Assembly (NCBI RefSeq): GCF_900107745.1
Contig: NZ_FNRO01000005.1
Coordinates: 124,001 to 188,000, forward strand
Length of the DNA: 64,000 bases
Reading direction: 5' to 3'
DNA from: Variovorax sp. YR216
GTDB taxonomy: Bacteria > Pseudomonadota > Gammaproteobacteria > Burkholderiales > Burkholderiaceae_C
This document shows positions 54,265 to 63,138 of the stretch, one piece after another. The position numbers were made by a program, and so were the translations under genes. Under the pieces are notes generated by a model that made no database searches, was not told where the DNA came from, and saw nothing but the letters and a program-made list of their open reading frames with translations. Numbering within the stretch: the first letter of the stretch is position 1; each line of letters begins with the position of its first letter.

Positions 54265-55923
54265 ATGGTACGTCCCACCCAATTGATTCATCCGCAGCGC
54301 GAACCGGCGCGCCCGTATCCCGCTGCGACCGTGCTCCTGCTGCGCGACACACCCGAAGGCGTCGAAGTGCTCATGACCCGCCGATCGGCCAGCGCCAGCT
54401 TCGCGCCGGGCGCCTACGTCTTCCCGGGCGGGCGCATCGACGAGGGCGACGCGACCGCGCGTGCCATTGCCACGCGCCGCGGCACGCAAAGCGACGAGCA
54501 GCTCACGCAGGCCATCGCCGCGATCCGCGAGAGCTTCGAGGAACTGGGCGTGCTGCTGGCCCACCACCCGGACGGCCGGCCGGTGACTGCCGATGAATTC
54601 GCCACCATGGACCGCAGCACCGCCGCGACCACGGTCGCCTTCGCCGAACAGTGCGCGCAGCGCGGCCTGCGGCTGTCCACCGACCAGGTCTTCACGCTCG
54701 CGCACTGGATCACCGATCGCGACCTGCCCAAGCGCTTCGACGTGCCCTTCCTCGTGGCGCGCATGCCCGAGGGCCAGACGCCGACCGCCGACGAGGCCGA
54801 GCAGTTCGAGCCGTGCTGGGTGCGCCCCGCCGACGCGCTGGCACGGCACAAGGCCGGCACCTTCTTCATGATCTTCCCGACGCTGCGCACGCTGGAGCGG
54901 CTCGCCGCCTACCAGACGGTGGATGCGGTGCTCGACGCCTGCGCCAACCGCGAGGGCGGCGAAGGTCCGCTGTGGACCAGTTGCCCGCGCGCCGGCCTGC
55001 TTCGCGGGGAGGACGCGCGATTCATGGAACACGAATCGGCTTTCGGTGAACTCGCGCTGGTCAGCCCCGACGGCCAGATCGTTCACACGCTCGACTGGCA
55101 GAGCGACAAGCCCGTGCCGCTGCTGAAGAACGTGCAGCGCCTGACGGCACCCAACCCGGGCGCGATGACCGGCCCGGGCACCAACAGCTACATCGTGGGC
55201 GACGCGTCCACCGGCTACCTCGTGATCGACCCGGGCCCGAACGACGCCGGGCACATCGACCGACTCTGGCGCGCGACCGATGGCGACATCCGCGTGATCG
55301 TCTGTACGCATTCGCACGCTGATCATTCGCCCGGCGCTGCGCCGCTGAAGGCGCTGTGCAAGACGCCGCCGCCGATCCTCGGACTGGCGTCCGCATCCAC
55401 TGCGCGCTCGTCCGCGCGATTCACGCCCGACCGCGAACTGGCGGATGGCGAACGGGTCGTACTCGGATCGGGAACGCACACGCACACCCTGCGCGCGGTC
55501 CACACGCCGGGCCACGCGGCCAACCACCTGTGTCTGGTGCTGGAGGAAGACGGCCTGCTCTTCTCCGGCGACCATGTGCTCAACGGCAGCACCACCGTCA
55601 TCGATCCGCCGGACGGCAACATGAACGCCTACCTCGACTCGCTCGACAAGCTCGACGCTGCCTGCGAGCAGGGCGGCATCGACTTCATCCTGCCCGCGCA
55701 CGGCTACGTGCTCGGGCATGCGCGCATCGCGCTCGCCAACCTGAAGGCGCACCGGCTCAAGCGCGAGGCCAGGATCGCCGCCGCAATGCGCAAGCTGCCC
55801 GAAGGCACGCCGGAAGACTGGCTGCCGCTCGCCTACGACGACGTGCCGCAGCGCATGTGGCCGGTGGCGGCCCGTTCGCTGGCGGCGCACGTCGAGCGCA
55901 TCCGCCAGACCTCGCAGTCGTGA
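54265..55923 (+). CDS. NUDIX-metallo-beta-lactamase fusion protein
   Basis: The 552-residue protein joins a NUDIX-like N-terminal domain (about residues 18-190) to a C-terminal metallo-beta-lactamase domain (about 285-530). The Nudix box is split: YVFPGGRIDEGD at residues 51-62 and AIRESFEELGVLL at 86-98, with an extra stretch between. The MBL domain has HSHADH (residues 349-354), HTPGHAANHLCLVLEE and FSGDHVLNGST, and a final PAHGY. The MBL half resembles LACTB2-type nucleases or hydrolases. Substrates are unknown; fusions of these domains occur in betaproteobacteria. A pseudouridine-synthase-like gene follows 10 bp later. Confidence 0.87.
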   Translation: MVRPTQLIHPQREPARPYPAATVLLLRDTPEGVEVLMTRRSASASFAPGAYVFPGGRIDEGDATARAIATRRGTQSDEQLTQAIAAIRESFEELGVLLAHHPDGRPVTADEFATMDRSTAATTVAFAEQCAQRGLRLSTDQVFTLAHWITDRDLPKRFDVPFLVARMPEGQTPTADEAEQFEPCWVRPADALARHKAGTFFMIFPTLRTLERLAAYQTVDAVLDACANREGGEGPLWTSCPRAGLLRGEDARFMEHESAFGELALVSPDGQIVHTLDWQSDKPVPLLKNVQRLTAPNPGAMTGPGTNSYIVGDASTGYLVIDPGPNDAGHIDRLWRATDGDIRVIVCTHSHADHSPGAAPLKALCKTPPPILGLASASTARSSARFTPDRELADGERVVLGSGTHTHTLRAVHTPGHAANHLCLVLEEDGLLFSGDHVLNGSTTVIDPPDGNMNAYLDSLDKLDAACEQGGIDFILPAHGYVLGHARIALANLKAHRLKREARIAAAMRKLPEGTPEDWLPLAYDDVPQRMWPVAARSLAAHVERIRQTSQS

Positions 55924-55933
55924 GGCACATGCA

Positions 55934-56641
55934 GTGACAGATTCGGAAGAAGGCATTCGTCTCGCCAAGCGCGTGGCGGCGCTCGCCGGTTGCTCGCGGC
56001 GCGAAGCCGAGCTGCTGATCGAGAACGGCGCAGTCCGCGTCGACGGCGAACCCGCCCTGCTGCCGCAGATGCGCGTGCTGCCGCACCAGCGTGTCGAGAT
56101 CGAACCTGGCGCGCGGCCCGCGCCGGTGGTGCCGGTCACCCTGCTGCTGCACAAGCCCGCCGGCATGCCGACCGACAACGCGCATCGGCTGCTGGTGCCC
56201 GCGAACCACCACGACCCCGAACGCGCCGGCCTGCGCTTCCTGCCGCGTCACATCGCCGGACAGCGCTGCATGACGCCGCTGGAAACCGGCGCCAGCGGGC
56301 TGATCGTCTTCACGCAGGAATGGCGCATCGAACGCCGATTGCACGAGGATGCCGCGATCATCGAGCACGAAATCATGGTGGATGTGGAAGGCGCGGTCGG
56401 CCCAGAGAGCCTCGTGCACTTCGACCGCTCGCCCGCGCGCGTCAGCGTCGGTCAGCGCGGCGAAGGCCACACCGGCCTGCGCTTCGCGATCAAGGGCCCG
56501 CACCCCGGCCAGATCGCCAACCTGTGCACCCAGGCCGGGCTGCGCATCCAGTCGATGAAGCGCATCCGCATCGGGCGCATTCCTCTGGCGGGGCTGTTGC
56601 CGCAGCAGTGGCGCTACCTGCTCCCTCACGAACGTTTCTGA
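55934..56641 (+). CDS. RsuA/RluF-like pseudouridine synthase homologue without catalytic Asp
   Basis: The 235-residue protein has an S4 RNA-binding domain (residues 8-60, RLAKRVAALAGCSRREAELL) and a pseudouridine synthase-like domain (VTLLLHKPAGMPTDNAHR). In the active-site strand, where RluB/RluF/RsuA families have (R)LDxxTxGLLLLTNDG, this protein has TPLETGASGLIVFTQEW (residues 114-130): the Asp is Glu117 and the Arg is Pro115. Either the reaction tolerates Glu, or the protein is a non-catalytic RNA-binding relative. GTG start 10 bp after the NUDIX-MBL stop. Its C-terminus (GLRFAIKGPHPGQIANLCTQ) matches the RsuA-like fold. Confidence 0.8.
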   Translation: MTDSEEGIRLAKRVAALAGCSRREAELLIENGAVRVDGEPALLPQMRVLPHQRVEIEPGARPAPVVPVTLLLHKPAGMPTDNAHRLLVPANHHDPERAGLRFLPRHIAGQRCMTPLETGASGLIVFTQEWRIERRLHEDAAIIEHEIMVDVEGAVGPESLVHFDRSPARVSVGQRGEGHTGLRFAIKGPHPGQIANLCTQAGLRIQSMKRIRIGRIPLAGLLPQQWRYLLPHERF

Positions 56642-56651
56642 ATATTCTGAG

Positions 56652-56679
56652 TTTGGACGCACTTTCGGCTCCATAGAAT
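56652..56679 (+). promoter_or_regulatory. Candidate promoter of the glycan module
   Basis: TTTGGA (56652-56657) or TTGGAC one base later, spacer of 15-16 bp, and TAGAAT (56674-56679). AGGGGG lies at a good distance before the TTG start at 56706. The DNA around it is AT-richer than the surroundings. Confidence 0.5.
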
Positions 56680-56705
56680 GGTCAAAAAACCTCAGGGGGA
56701 AACCA

Positions 56706-58460
56706 TTGGCCGAAGCAGCGTCAACTGCGGCCGCGCGCGCGCCGTCCGTCAGCGATGGGCGTGTGGAGCACGTCGATCCAGGCTCGATCGAGCCTCTGCG
56801 TCGGGCTTCAGCATCTGCGCAGCCGAACCTTCAGCACGAAGCGGAGCAATGCATCGCCGCGTTGAGGGTCGCATTGGCCCGGACCACGCCGGGCAATCCT
56901 GCGATCCAGGGTTGGCGCTCCTATTCGCAATGCGACGAAGACGGGATCATCCGCGAGTGTCTCCGTCGTATCGCGAGCGCTACTCCGCTTTCGCGCACAT
57001 TCATCGAAGTCGGCTGTGCCGACGGCCTCGAAAACAATACGCACCAACTGGCGCTGGAAGGGCTTGCCGGTTGCTGGATCGATGGTGACGCAGCGAAGAT
57101 CAAGTTCATCGAGTCACAGCTCGGAAGCCTCCAGACTCCGATGCTGCAGGTCCTCCATGCATTCCTGACGCTCGATTCCATCGACAACGTCGTCCAGGAT
57201 GCCAGAGCCTTCCTTGGCACCGATGACGTCGATTTCCTTTCGCTGGACATTGACGGCAACGACACACATTTGATGCGGGCTGCGCTGCAATGGGTGCGTC
57301 CCAAGCTGCTGTGCGTCGAATACAACGCCAAGTTTCCACCGCCGTGCCGACTCGAAATGGACTACGACGCCGACCACCGCTGGTCGGGCGACGACTATTT
57401 CGGAGCATCCCTCCAGTCCTGGGTGGATTGCCTGGAGGGGTATCAGTTGGTCAGCTGCGGCCTCAGCGGAGCCAATGCCTTTTTTGTCCGGCGAGATCTC
57501 GCCCATTGCTTTCCAACCCATGAGGCGCAAGCGCTGTATCAGCCCCCGCGATATTGGCTCGTCGGGCATGGAGGCGGACACCGCAGCAGCCTCCGCTGGC
57601 TGAAGAGCGCAGTGATGCGGCAATGCCTCGAACGTCCCTGGATCATCGAAGCCCGCGCGCCGAATCTCCCGCACTTCCAATTCGAGATCCACCGCAAGCT
57701 GGACCAATACATCTCCGGCGACCTGGCACGCGACCATGTCTGGGAGCCGTTCGAGACCGAGGTCTTTCGCCGACTCTGCAGTCCCGGTGATTTTCTGCTG
57801 GACATCGGCGCCAACATTGGCTGGTACTCGGTCGTCGCCTCGAAGCTGATCGGCGAGCGCGGACGTCTCATGTGCTTCGAACCGGACCCGCTCAACCATA
57901 CGCTGCTTCGCCGCAACCTCGGTCGTAACGCGGCGGTTCCTCTTGCCGAACTACGCTCCGAAGCGGTCGGCGAAACCAATGGAACCGCACGGCTTTATCT
58001 TTCGGATACGAATCTCGGCGACCATCGGGTCTTCGACGACGGCACATCGCGCTCGTTCCTCGATGTCCCTATCGGCAATCTCGACACCATTCTCGGTGGA
58101 GAACAGCGTCTTCCTGACATCGTCAAGTCGGACACGCAAGGCTCGGAAGCGCGGATGCTCGCAGGTGCGCGCCACCTCCTCGATGCCGGCTGGCGGCCCG
58201 TGATGCTGCTCGAGTTCTGGCCTTTCGGCCTTCAGCATGCCGGCGATGAACCCAGGGCGGTTCCGGATCGACTCGAGCAGTTGGGCTATCTGATGTACGA
58301 GGTCTCGGAAGCCAATCCGAGATTGGTCACGCTCACCCGTTGTCGACTGCAGGCGCGACTTTCCTCCGACATCGATCCGGCGTCCGGCGGATTCATCAAC
58401 ATCCTCGCGATTCCCGGCAACAGCCCCCGCCACGTGCGGATCGCCGACCTCATCGACTGA
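56706..58460 (+). CDS. Tandem FkbM-type methyltransferase (two methyltransferase domains)
   Basis: A 584-residue protein with two FkbM-like SAM-dependent methyltransferase domains. Domain 1 (about 65-275) has SYSQCDEDGIIREC, TFIEVGCADGLENNT (motif I) and LDIDGNDTHL. Domain 2 (about 345-560) has LLDIGANIGWYSVV (motif I), CFEPDPLN and VKSDTQGSEARML. The TTG start is supported by AGGGGG six bases upstream. Glycan or lipid O-methylation is likely from the FkbM family and the following glycosyltransferases. The two domains differ in the post-motif-I sequence, so they probably act on different substrates or one is inactive. Confidence 0.85.
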   Translation: MAEAASTAAARAPSVSDGRVEHVDPGSIEPLRRASASAQPNLQHEAEQCIAALRVALARTTPGNPAIQGWRSYSQCDEDGIIRECLRRIASATPLSRTFIEVGCADGLENNTHQLALEGLAGCWIDGDAAKIKFIESQLGSLQTPMLQVLHAFLTLDSIDNVVQDARAFLGTDDVDFLSLDIDGNDTHLMRAALQWVRPKLLCVEYNAKFPPPCRLEMDYDADHRWSGDDYFGASLQSWVDCLEGYQLVSCGLSGANAFFVRRDLAHCFPTHEAQALYQPPRYWLVGHGGGHRSSLRWLKSAVMRQCLERPWIIEARAPNLPHFQFEIHRKLDQYISGDLARDHVWEPFETEVFRRLCSPGDFLLDIGANIGWYSVVASKLIGERGRLMCFEPDPLNHTLLRRNLGRNAAVPLAELRSEAVGETNGTARLYLSDTNLGDHRVFDDGTSRSFLDVPIGNLDTILGGEQRLPDIVKSDTQGSEARMLAGARHLLDAGWRPVMLLEFWPFGLQHAGDEPRAVPDRLEQLGYLMYEVSEANPRLVTLTRCRLQARLSSDIDPASGGFINILAIPGNSPRHVRIADLID

Positions 58461-58597
58461 TCGAACCTCGAGAGACCGGCCGCCTACTGGTCTCCCGCAA
58501 GCGCCACGTCGCCGACAGCACGTGCGGGCTCTGCACCCATTCGACTATCCGTTGCGCCACCACGGGCGCCGCATTGCAACCTAGGGAGAAACGGCAC

Positions 58598-58687
58598 ATG
58601 CCAACAGCCTCGTCATACCATTCAACGACAGCCCGCCTCGAACCGCCGGTCGCGCGCCCGCAAGCGGTTTCGGGAGCACAGCCATGA
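58598..58687 (+). CDS. Possible 29-residue leader peptide coupled to the methyltransferase
   Basis: A short frame starts at ATG 58598 after AGGGAG and ends at a TGA overlapping the ATG of the next gene (ATGA at 58684). The peptide (MPTASSYHSTTARLEPPVAR and nine more residues) matches no family. Its ribosome-binding site and overlap suggest translational coupling, but chance is possible. Confidence 0.3.
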   Translation: MPTASSYHSTTARLEPPVARPQAVSGAQP

Positions 58688-59754
58688 GCGACATCACTGC
58701 ACAAGGCTTGAAGCCTCGCCTGCGACGCGCGATACGCCGCGTCGGTCGTTGGCCGTTCGTGGGTCGGTTCGCCCGAATCGGCGTGGCCATCATCCGGGGC
58801 CCGCAACTACTTGATGCCTGCGCGCAGTTGACGCAGGCGCACGTACACCTCGCCGACGCACAGGCGCAGTTGTACGAGCGGCAAGCGCAATTGTTCGTGG
58901 ACAACGAGCGCTTTGCGGCCTTTTTCCATCATGAGTTCCCCAAGATTCTCGAAGCGCTGTCCGATATCAATCACCGGCAATCCAGGAGCGCCGCGGAGCA
59001 GGAATCCCTCGCGCAATCTGTTCCCGTGGCACTGCGCGCCATTCGACGAGACATCCATGAAGTCAACGCGAAACAGGACCAGAAAACCTCCGAGTTGTCG
59101 AACGCGGCCAGCTATCTGTTCGGGCGGGTGGAGTTCGTTCGACGCGAACTGCTGTATGAGGTCCGCTATGGCGCCTCGGCGCAACACCGCGCAGGCGAAA
59201 AGCTCGAAGCAACCACCCAGATACTGGCCCCGGAAAAGCTGAAGGACGCGAGGAGAAAGGGCCTCAGGCTCAATCTTGGCTGCGGGCATGTTCCGCTCGA
59301 TGGCTACCTCAATGTCGATCGGCGCGCACTCCCAGGCGTGGATCTCGTTGCGGAAATCGACAACCTGCCATTCCAGGACGGGGAAATTTCGGAAATCCAC
59401 TCCGCCCATGTCCTCGAGCACTTTCCACAAGAACAACTACGTCGATCGCTGTTGCCCTATTGGCAGGGTCTGCTGCGGACTGGTGGAACGCTGCGCGCCG
59501 TGGTGCCGGACGCAGAGGCGATGATGGACCACTATTCGCGCGGCGAATATCCATACCAGTCGCTTCGAGAAGTCACTTTTGGTGGCCAAGACTATGAGGG
59601 CGACTTCCACTTCAACATGTTCACCCCTGCGTCGCTGACCGAACTGTTGGAAGAAGCGGGATTCAAGAATGTGCGCGTGGTTGAACGCGGTCGCCGGAAC
59701 GGCGAATGCTACGAATTCGAGATCGTGGCCACGAAACAGGCGGATTCGCCATGA
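58684..59754 (+). CDS. Class I methyltransferase with a coiled-coil N-terminus
   Basis: The 356-residue protein has a helical, Gln/Ala-rich N-terminal region (residues 41-160, e.g. QLTQAHVHLADAQAQLYERQ) that could form a coiled coil, and a C-terminal class I SAM methyltransferase with LNLGCGHVPLDGYLNVD (motif I, residues 196-212) and VLEHFPQEQLRRSL. The fold is typical of glycan-modifying methyltransferases. The 4-base overlap with the next gene ties it to the glycosyltransferase. Confidence 0.83.
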   Translation: MSDITAQGLKPRLRRAIRRVGRWPFVGRFARIGVAIIRGPQLLDACAQLTQAHVHLADAQAQLYERQAQLFVDNERFAAFFHHEFPKILEALSDINHRQSRSAAEQESLAQSVPVALRAIRRDIHEVNAKQDQKTSELSNAASYLFGRVEFVRRELLYEVRYGASAQHRAGEKLEATTQILAPEKLKDARRKGLRLNLGCGHVPLDGYLNVDRRALPGVDLVAEIDNLPFQDGEISEIHSAHVLEHFPQEQLRRSLLPYWQGLLRTGGTLRAVVPDAEAMMDHYSRGEYPYQSLREVTFGGQDYEGDFHFNMFTPASLTELLEEAGFKNVRVVERGRRNGECYEFEIVATKQADSP

Positions 59755-62003
59755 ATTCACCGAGCATCGCGTCATCCCCGCACCGTCCCTCCATATCGAT
59801 CGTCATCAACACCCTGAACCGAGCCTCCAACCTGCAGGCCACCTTGGAGAGCTTTCGCTGGCTCCGCTATGCCGGGGCGTTCGAAGTCATCGTTGTCAAC
59901 GGACCCTCGACCGACAATTCGGAGGAAGTCATCGAGCGATGGAGCGGGTCGATACGCGCTGCGCGCTGCCCCGTCGCCAACCTGTCCGTGTCCAGAAACA
60001 TAGGAATCTGCATGGCGCGCGGGCAGATCGTCGCGTTCATCGACGATGACGCCATACCCGAACCGGAGTGGCTCGAACAGTTGGCGTCGGCCTACGACAA
60101 CCCGATGGTCGGCGCGGCCGGTGGCTTCGTGTTCGACCATACCGGCTACTCGTTCCAGTATCGGTACTGCCTGGTGGACCGGTTCGGCAATGCCGACCTG
60201 ACGCCTTCGGGCGCAATGCCTGACCTCTGCTTTCCCAAGAGCTACCGCTTTCCGCATCTGCTCGGCGCCAACTCTTCGTTCCGAACCGAAGCCCTCATTG
60301 AAATCGGCGGGTTCGACGAGGAGTATGAGTATTTCCTCGACGAGACGGACGTCTGCCTGCGCATGGTGGATGCGGGCTATCTGATCGCACAGTTGCCCAA
60401 CGCCTATGTTCACCACAAATTTGCCCCCAGCAGTCTGAGAGGCGCCAACCGTGTTGCGCGCAATCGCTACCCGATCATCAAGAACAAGGTCTATTTCTCG
60501 CTCAAGCATGGGCGGGAGTTCCATTCAATGGAACGGGTGCTCAAGGAGCAAGCCGACTTCATCCAGCACCAACGCGACGAAATGACGTGGGCCGCGTCCA
60601 ATGGGCTGATATCGCAAGGCGAACACGAAGCCTTTCAGACGGACATCGATCGTGCGCTCACCGTGGGCCTGCAGCGAGGCATGGAAGGCGCCAAGCCCGA
60701 CATGATGCTCACGGCCGCGAAGCGTCAGCAATGGGCGGGGGATTTCCGTCGGTTCCATCCCCTGCGCGAGACGGACTCGTCGACCCTCGTCCTGATTTCC
60801 AAGGACTTTCCACCGGGCCACGGGGGCGGGATCGCGACTTTTACCAAGGATCTCGCCGAGGCCTACGCCGCGCGCGGCAACATCGTTCACGTCATCACGC
60901 AAAGCCCGGACGTCAATCGCGTCGATTTCGAAAACGGCGTCTGGATCCATCGCCTCGTTCCGAGACAAATGGAGCGCCCACCGGCTGCGGTCGCGCTGCA
61001 ACTGCCACAACACATCTGGGATTGGTCAGCGGTGGCGCACGAGGAGACAGCCCGTATCGCAAGCCACCGCCGCGTTGATGTCGTGGAAGCGCCGATCTGG
61101 GATTGCGAAGGAATTGCCTTCCTGCTGGATCGTCGCTGGGCGCTCACGACCAGCCTTCAGACGACACTCCATTTCTGGCTCGAATCCCACCCCGAGCACA
61201 GAAATGACGCAACTTGGATGGCCGCCTTCGGAACGCCCATGCTCCGTGCGGAGCGAGCGTTGATGCTTGGGTCGGATGCCGTGCGATCCATCAGCGACGC
61301 CATCCGGTCCGCCATCGAGGCGGCGTATGACATGCGCTTTCAGCCCGACACACTCAAGGTGCTCCCCTTGGGCCTTGCACGTCAGACACCCAGCGCAGAA
61401 TCACCGACGGATGGCGTCTGTACGGTGCTTTTCGTAGGCCGTCTCGAACACCGGAAGGGCATCGATGTGCTCCTGCGGGCAATCCCACGAGTCCTGGAAC
61501 GCGCGCCCGATGTGCGATTCCGGATCCTCGGCGACAACACGATCACGGAACCGGACGGCTACAACCCTTCGCAAGAGTTCGAGAAGAGTGACGAGGGCCG
61601 GCGATGGAAGGAAAAGGTCGCCTTCGAAGGCCGGGTGACTGACAAGCAATTGCGCAGCGCCTACGCCGGCTGCGACATCTTCGTCGCCCCGAGTCGGTTC
61701 GAATCCTTCGGATTGGTGTTCCTCGAAGCGATGCGCGAGTCAAAGCCCGTCATTGGATGCGCCATCGGCGGCATGCCGGAGATCATCCGACACCAGCAAA
61801 CCGGACTCTTGATCAAGCCCGGAGATGCGGACGAACTGGTCGCGGCGTTGCTCGAACTCATCCGCTCACCGGAGTCCAGAAATCGACTCGGGCAGGCCGG
61901 ACGTCGCGTCTTCGAGGAGCGATTCACCGCCGCGCGAATGGCAGAGGTCAGTGTCGATCTGTACCGGTTGGCGCAAGCAAACTTCCGGAAATCCGGCGAA
62001 TGA
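59751..62003 (+). CDS. Bifunctional GT2-GT4 glycosyltransferase
   Basis: A 750-residue protein with an N-terminal GT2 domain (about residues 12-255): SISIVINTLNRASNLQ, then FIDDDAIPEPEW with the DDD metal motif at 98-100, and FLDETDVCLRM. The C-terminal half (about 340-745) is a GT4/GT-B enzyme: STLVLISKDFPPGHGGGIAT, FVGRLEHRKGIDVLL and SRFESFGLVFLEAM (E-x7-E: Glu651 and Glu659). The start ATG overlaps the methyltransferase stop (ATGA). The two domains could add two successive sugars to one glycan. The open frame extends to 59706 but the ATG at 59751 is the coupled start. Confidence 0.87.
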   Translation: MNSPSIASSPHRPSISIVINTLNRASNLQATLESFRWLRYAGAFEVIVVNGPSTDNSEEVIERWSGSIRAARCPVANLSVSRNIGICMARGQIVAFIDDDAIPEPEWLEQLASAYDNPMVGAAGGFVFDHTGYSFQYRYCLVDRFGNADLTPSGAMPDLCFPKSYRFPHLLGANSSFRTEALIEIGGFDEEYEYFLDETDVCLRMVDAGYLIAQLPNAYVHHKFAPSSLRGANRVARNRYPIIKNKVYFSLKHGREFHSMERVLKEQADFIQHQRDEMTWAASNGLISQGEHEAFQTDIDRALTVGLQRGMEGAKPDMMLTAAKRQQWAGDFRRFHPLRETDSSTLVLISKDFPPGHGGGIATFTKDLAEAYAARGNIVHVITQSPDVNRVDFENGVWIHRLVPRQMERPPAAVALQLPQHIWDWSAVAHEETARIASHRRVDVVEAPIWDCEGIAFLLDRRWALTTSLQTTLHFWLESHPEHRNDATWMAAFGTPMLRAERALMLGSDAVRSISDAIRSAIEAAYDMRFQPDTLKVLPLGLARQTPSAESPTDGVCTVLFVGRLEHRKGIDVLLRAIPRVLERAPDVRFRILGDNTITEPDGYNPSQEFEKSDEGRRWKEKVAFEGRVTDKQLRSAYAGCDIFVAPSRFESFGLVFLEAMRESKPVIGCAIGGMPEIIRHQQTGLLIKPGDADELVAALLELIRSPESRNRLGQAGRRVFEERFTAARMAEVSVDLYRLAQANFRKSGE

Positions 62004-63121
62004 GGATCTCGTACATCAACAGCGTGTGTGTCCGTCATGACGCCATCTCCAATGCCATTCGCGACGAACTCGGCTTCCTGAATGACGCGGGCTGCAGGGA
62101 CGTACATCTCTATGCGCAGGCCTGCGACTATTCCGAGCTGCCGCACACCCGCGTCGACCGGGTCTCAGACATCGCGCTGAGTCCGCATTTTCAAGCGAGT
62201 GACATCGTCGTCTTCCATTTCGGCGTGTACTACCCGCTGTTCGACCTGCTTCCGGCCAGCCCCAAGAACTCGAAACGGATTGTCGTTTTCCACAACATCA
62301 CACCGAAGGAGTTCGTTCCTTCCCGTGACCACTGGCTGATCGAGAAGTCCTTCGTCCAGTTGGACAACATCCGGTGGGCGGATCGCGTGGTCTGCGACAG
62401 CACCAGCAATCTGCGCGTTCTCGAAGATCGCGGCATCACGACGGACGCGGTGGTGGTGCCGCTGGCACTCCACTCAGCGCTGGCCGCGCCCGAGACCAAA
62501 CCCAGCTTCGGCGACGACCAGATCCGCATCGCGTTCGTCGGCCGCTTCACTCGCGCCAAGGGACCTCATGATCTTCTTGTCGCCATCGAGCGCGTCCTGT
62601 CACAAGAACAAAGTGATTCTGCTTTGCCAAGACGGGTCCGTCTCGATCTCGTCGGCAATCTTCAGTTCTCGGACCCATCGCTGCTTGTTCAGCTGGATCA
62701 CGACATCAGTCGGCTACGCGCATCCATCCCGCAACTCGAAATCCATTTGCAGGGAAATGCGTCGGATCACGTCAAGCATTCGATCCTCGGGTCCGCGGAC
62801 ATCTTCGTGCTGCCCACCTACCATGAGGGTTTCTGCGTTCCCATCATTGAGGCCATCGCGAGCGGCTGCAGCGTCATCGCCTACGGAAACTCGAATGTTC
62901 CGGCCATCTGCGGCGGTCTGGCTCGACTGGTGCAGACGGCTGACATCGACGCATTGGCCGGCGCTGTGGCATCCGGCATGGCGCAGGTTCGCGCGCATGA
63001 CTGGCGTCAGGGCGAAGCATCGGGGTATCGCCGGTATCTGCACAACGCGAGAACGCACGTGGCGCAGTTCGCGCCAGTGGTTGTGGCGCGCCGATTCCTA
63101 GATGCCCTGTCGTTGGCATGA
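62000..63121 (+). CDS. GT4-family glycosyltransferase
   Basis: A 373-residue GT-B protein starting at an ATG that overlaps the stop of the GT2-GT4 gene. It has an N-terminal acceptor domain (DIVVFHFGVYYPLF, RIVVFHNITPKEF) and a C-terminal donor domain with FVGRFTRAKGPHDLL and TYHEGFCVPIIEAIASG (E-x7-E: Glu276 and Glu284). It is the fourth gene of the glycan module and is convergent with rnpB, whose 3' end lies 18 bp away. Confidence 0.88.
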   Translation: MRISYINSVCVRHDAISNAIRDELGFLNDAGCRDVHLYAQACDYSELPHTRVDRVSDIALSPHFQASDIVVFHFGVYYPLFDLLPASPKNSKRIVVFHNITPKEFVPSRDHWLIEKSFVQLDNIRWADRVVCDSTSNLRVLEDRGITTDAVVVPLALHSALAAPETKPSFGDDQIRIAFVGRFTRAKGPHDLLVAIERVLSQEQSDSALPRRVRLDLVGNLQFSDPSLLVQLDHDISRLRASIPQLEIHLQGNASDHVKHSILGSADIFVLPTYHEGFCVPIIEAIASGCSVIAYGNSNVPAICGGLARLVQTADIDALAGAVASGMAQVRAHDWRQGEASGYRRYLHNARTHVAQFAPVVVARRFLDALSLA

Positions 63122-63138
63122 GACCGGATCGAAAAATA

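Noticed and set aside
55061..55622. Minus-strand open frames opposite the NUDIX-MBL gene (for example 55061-55396 and 55323-55622)
   Set aside because: They are antisense shadows of the MBL domain with Arg/Ser-rich sequence and no motif.
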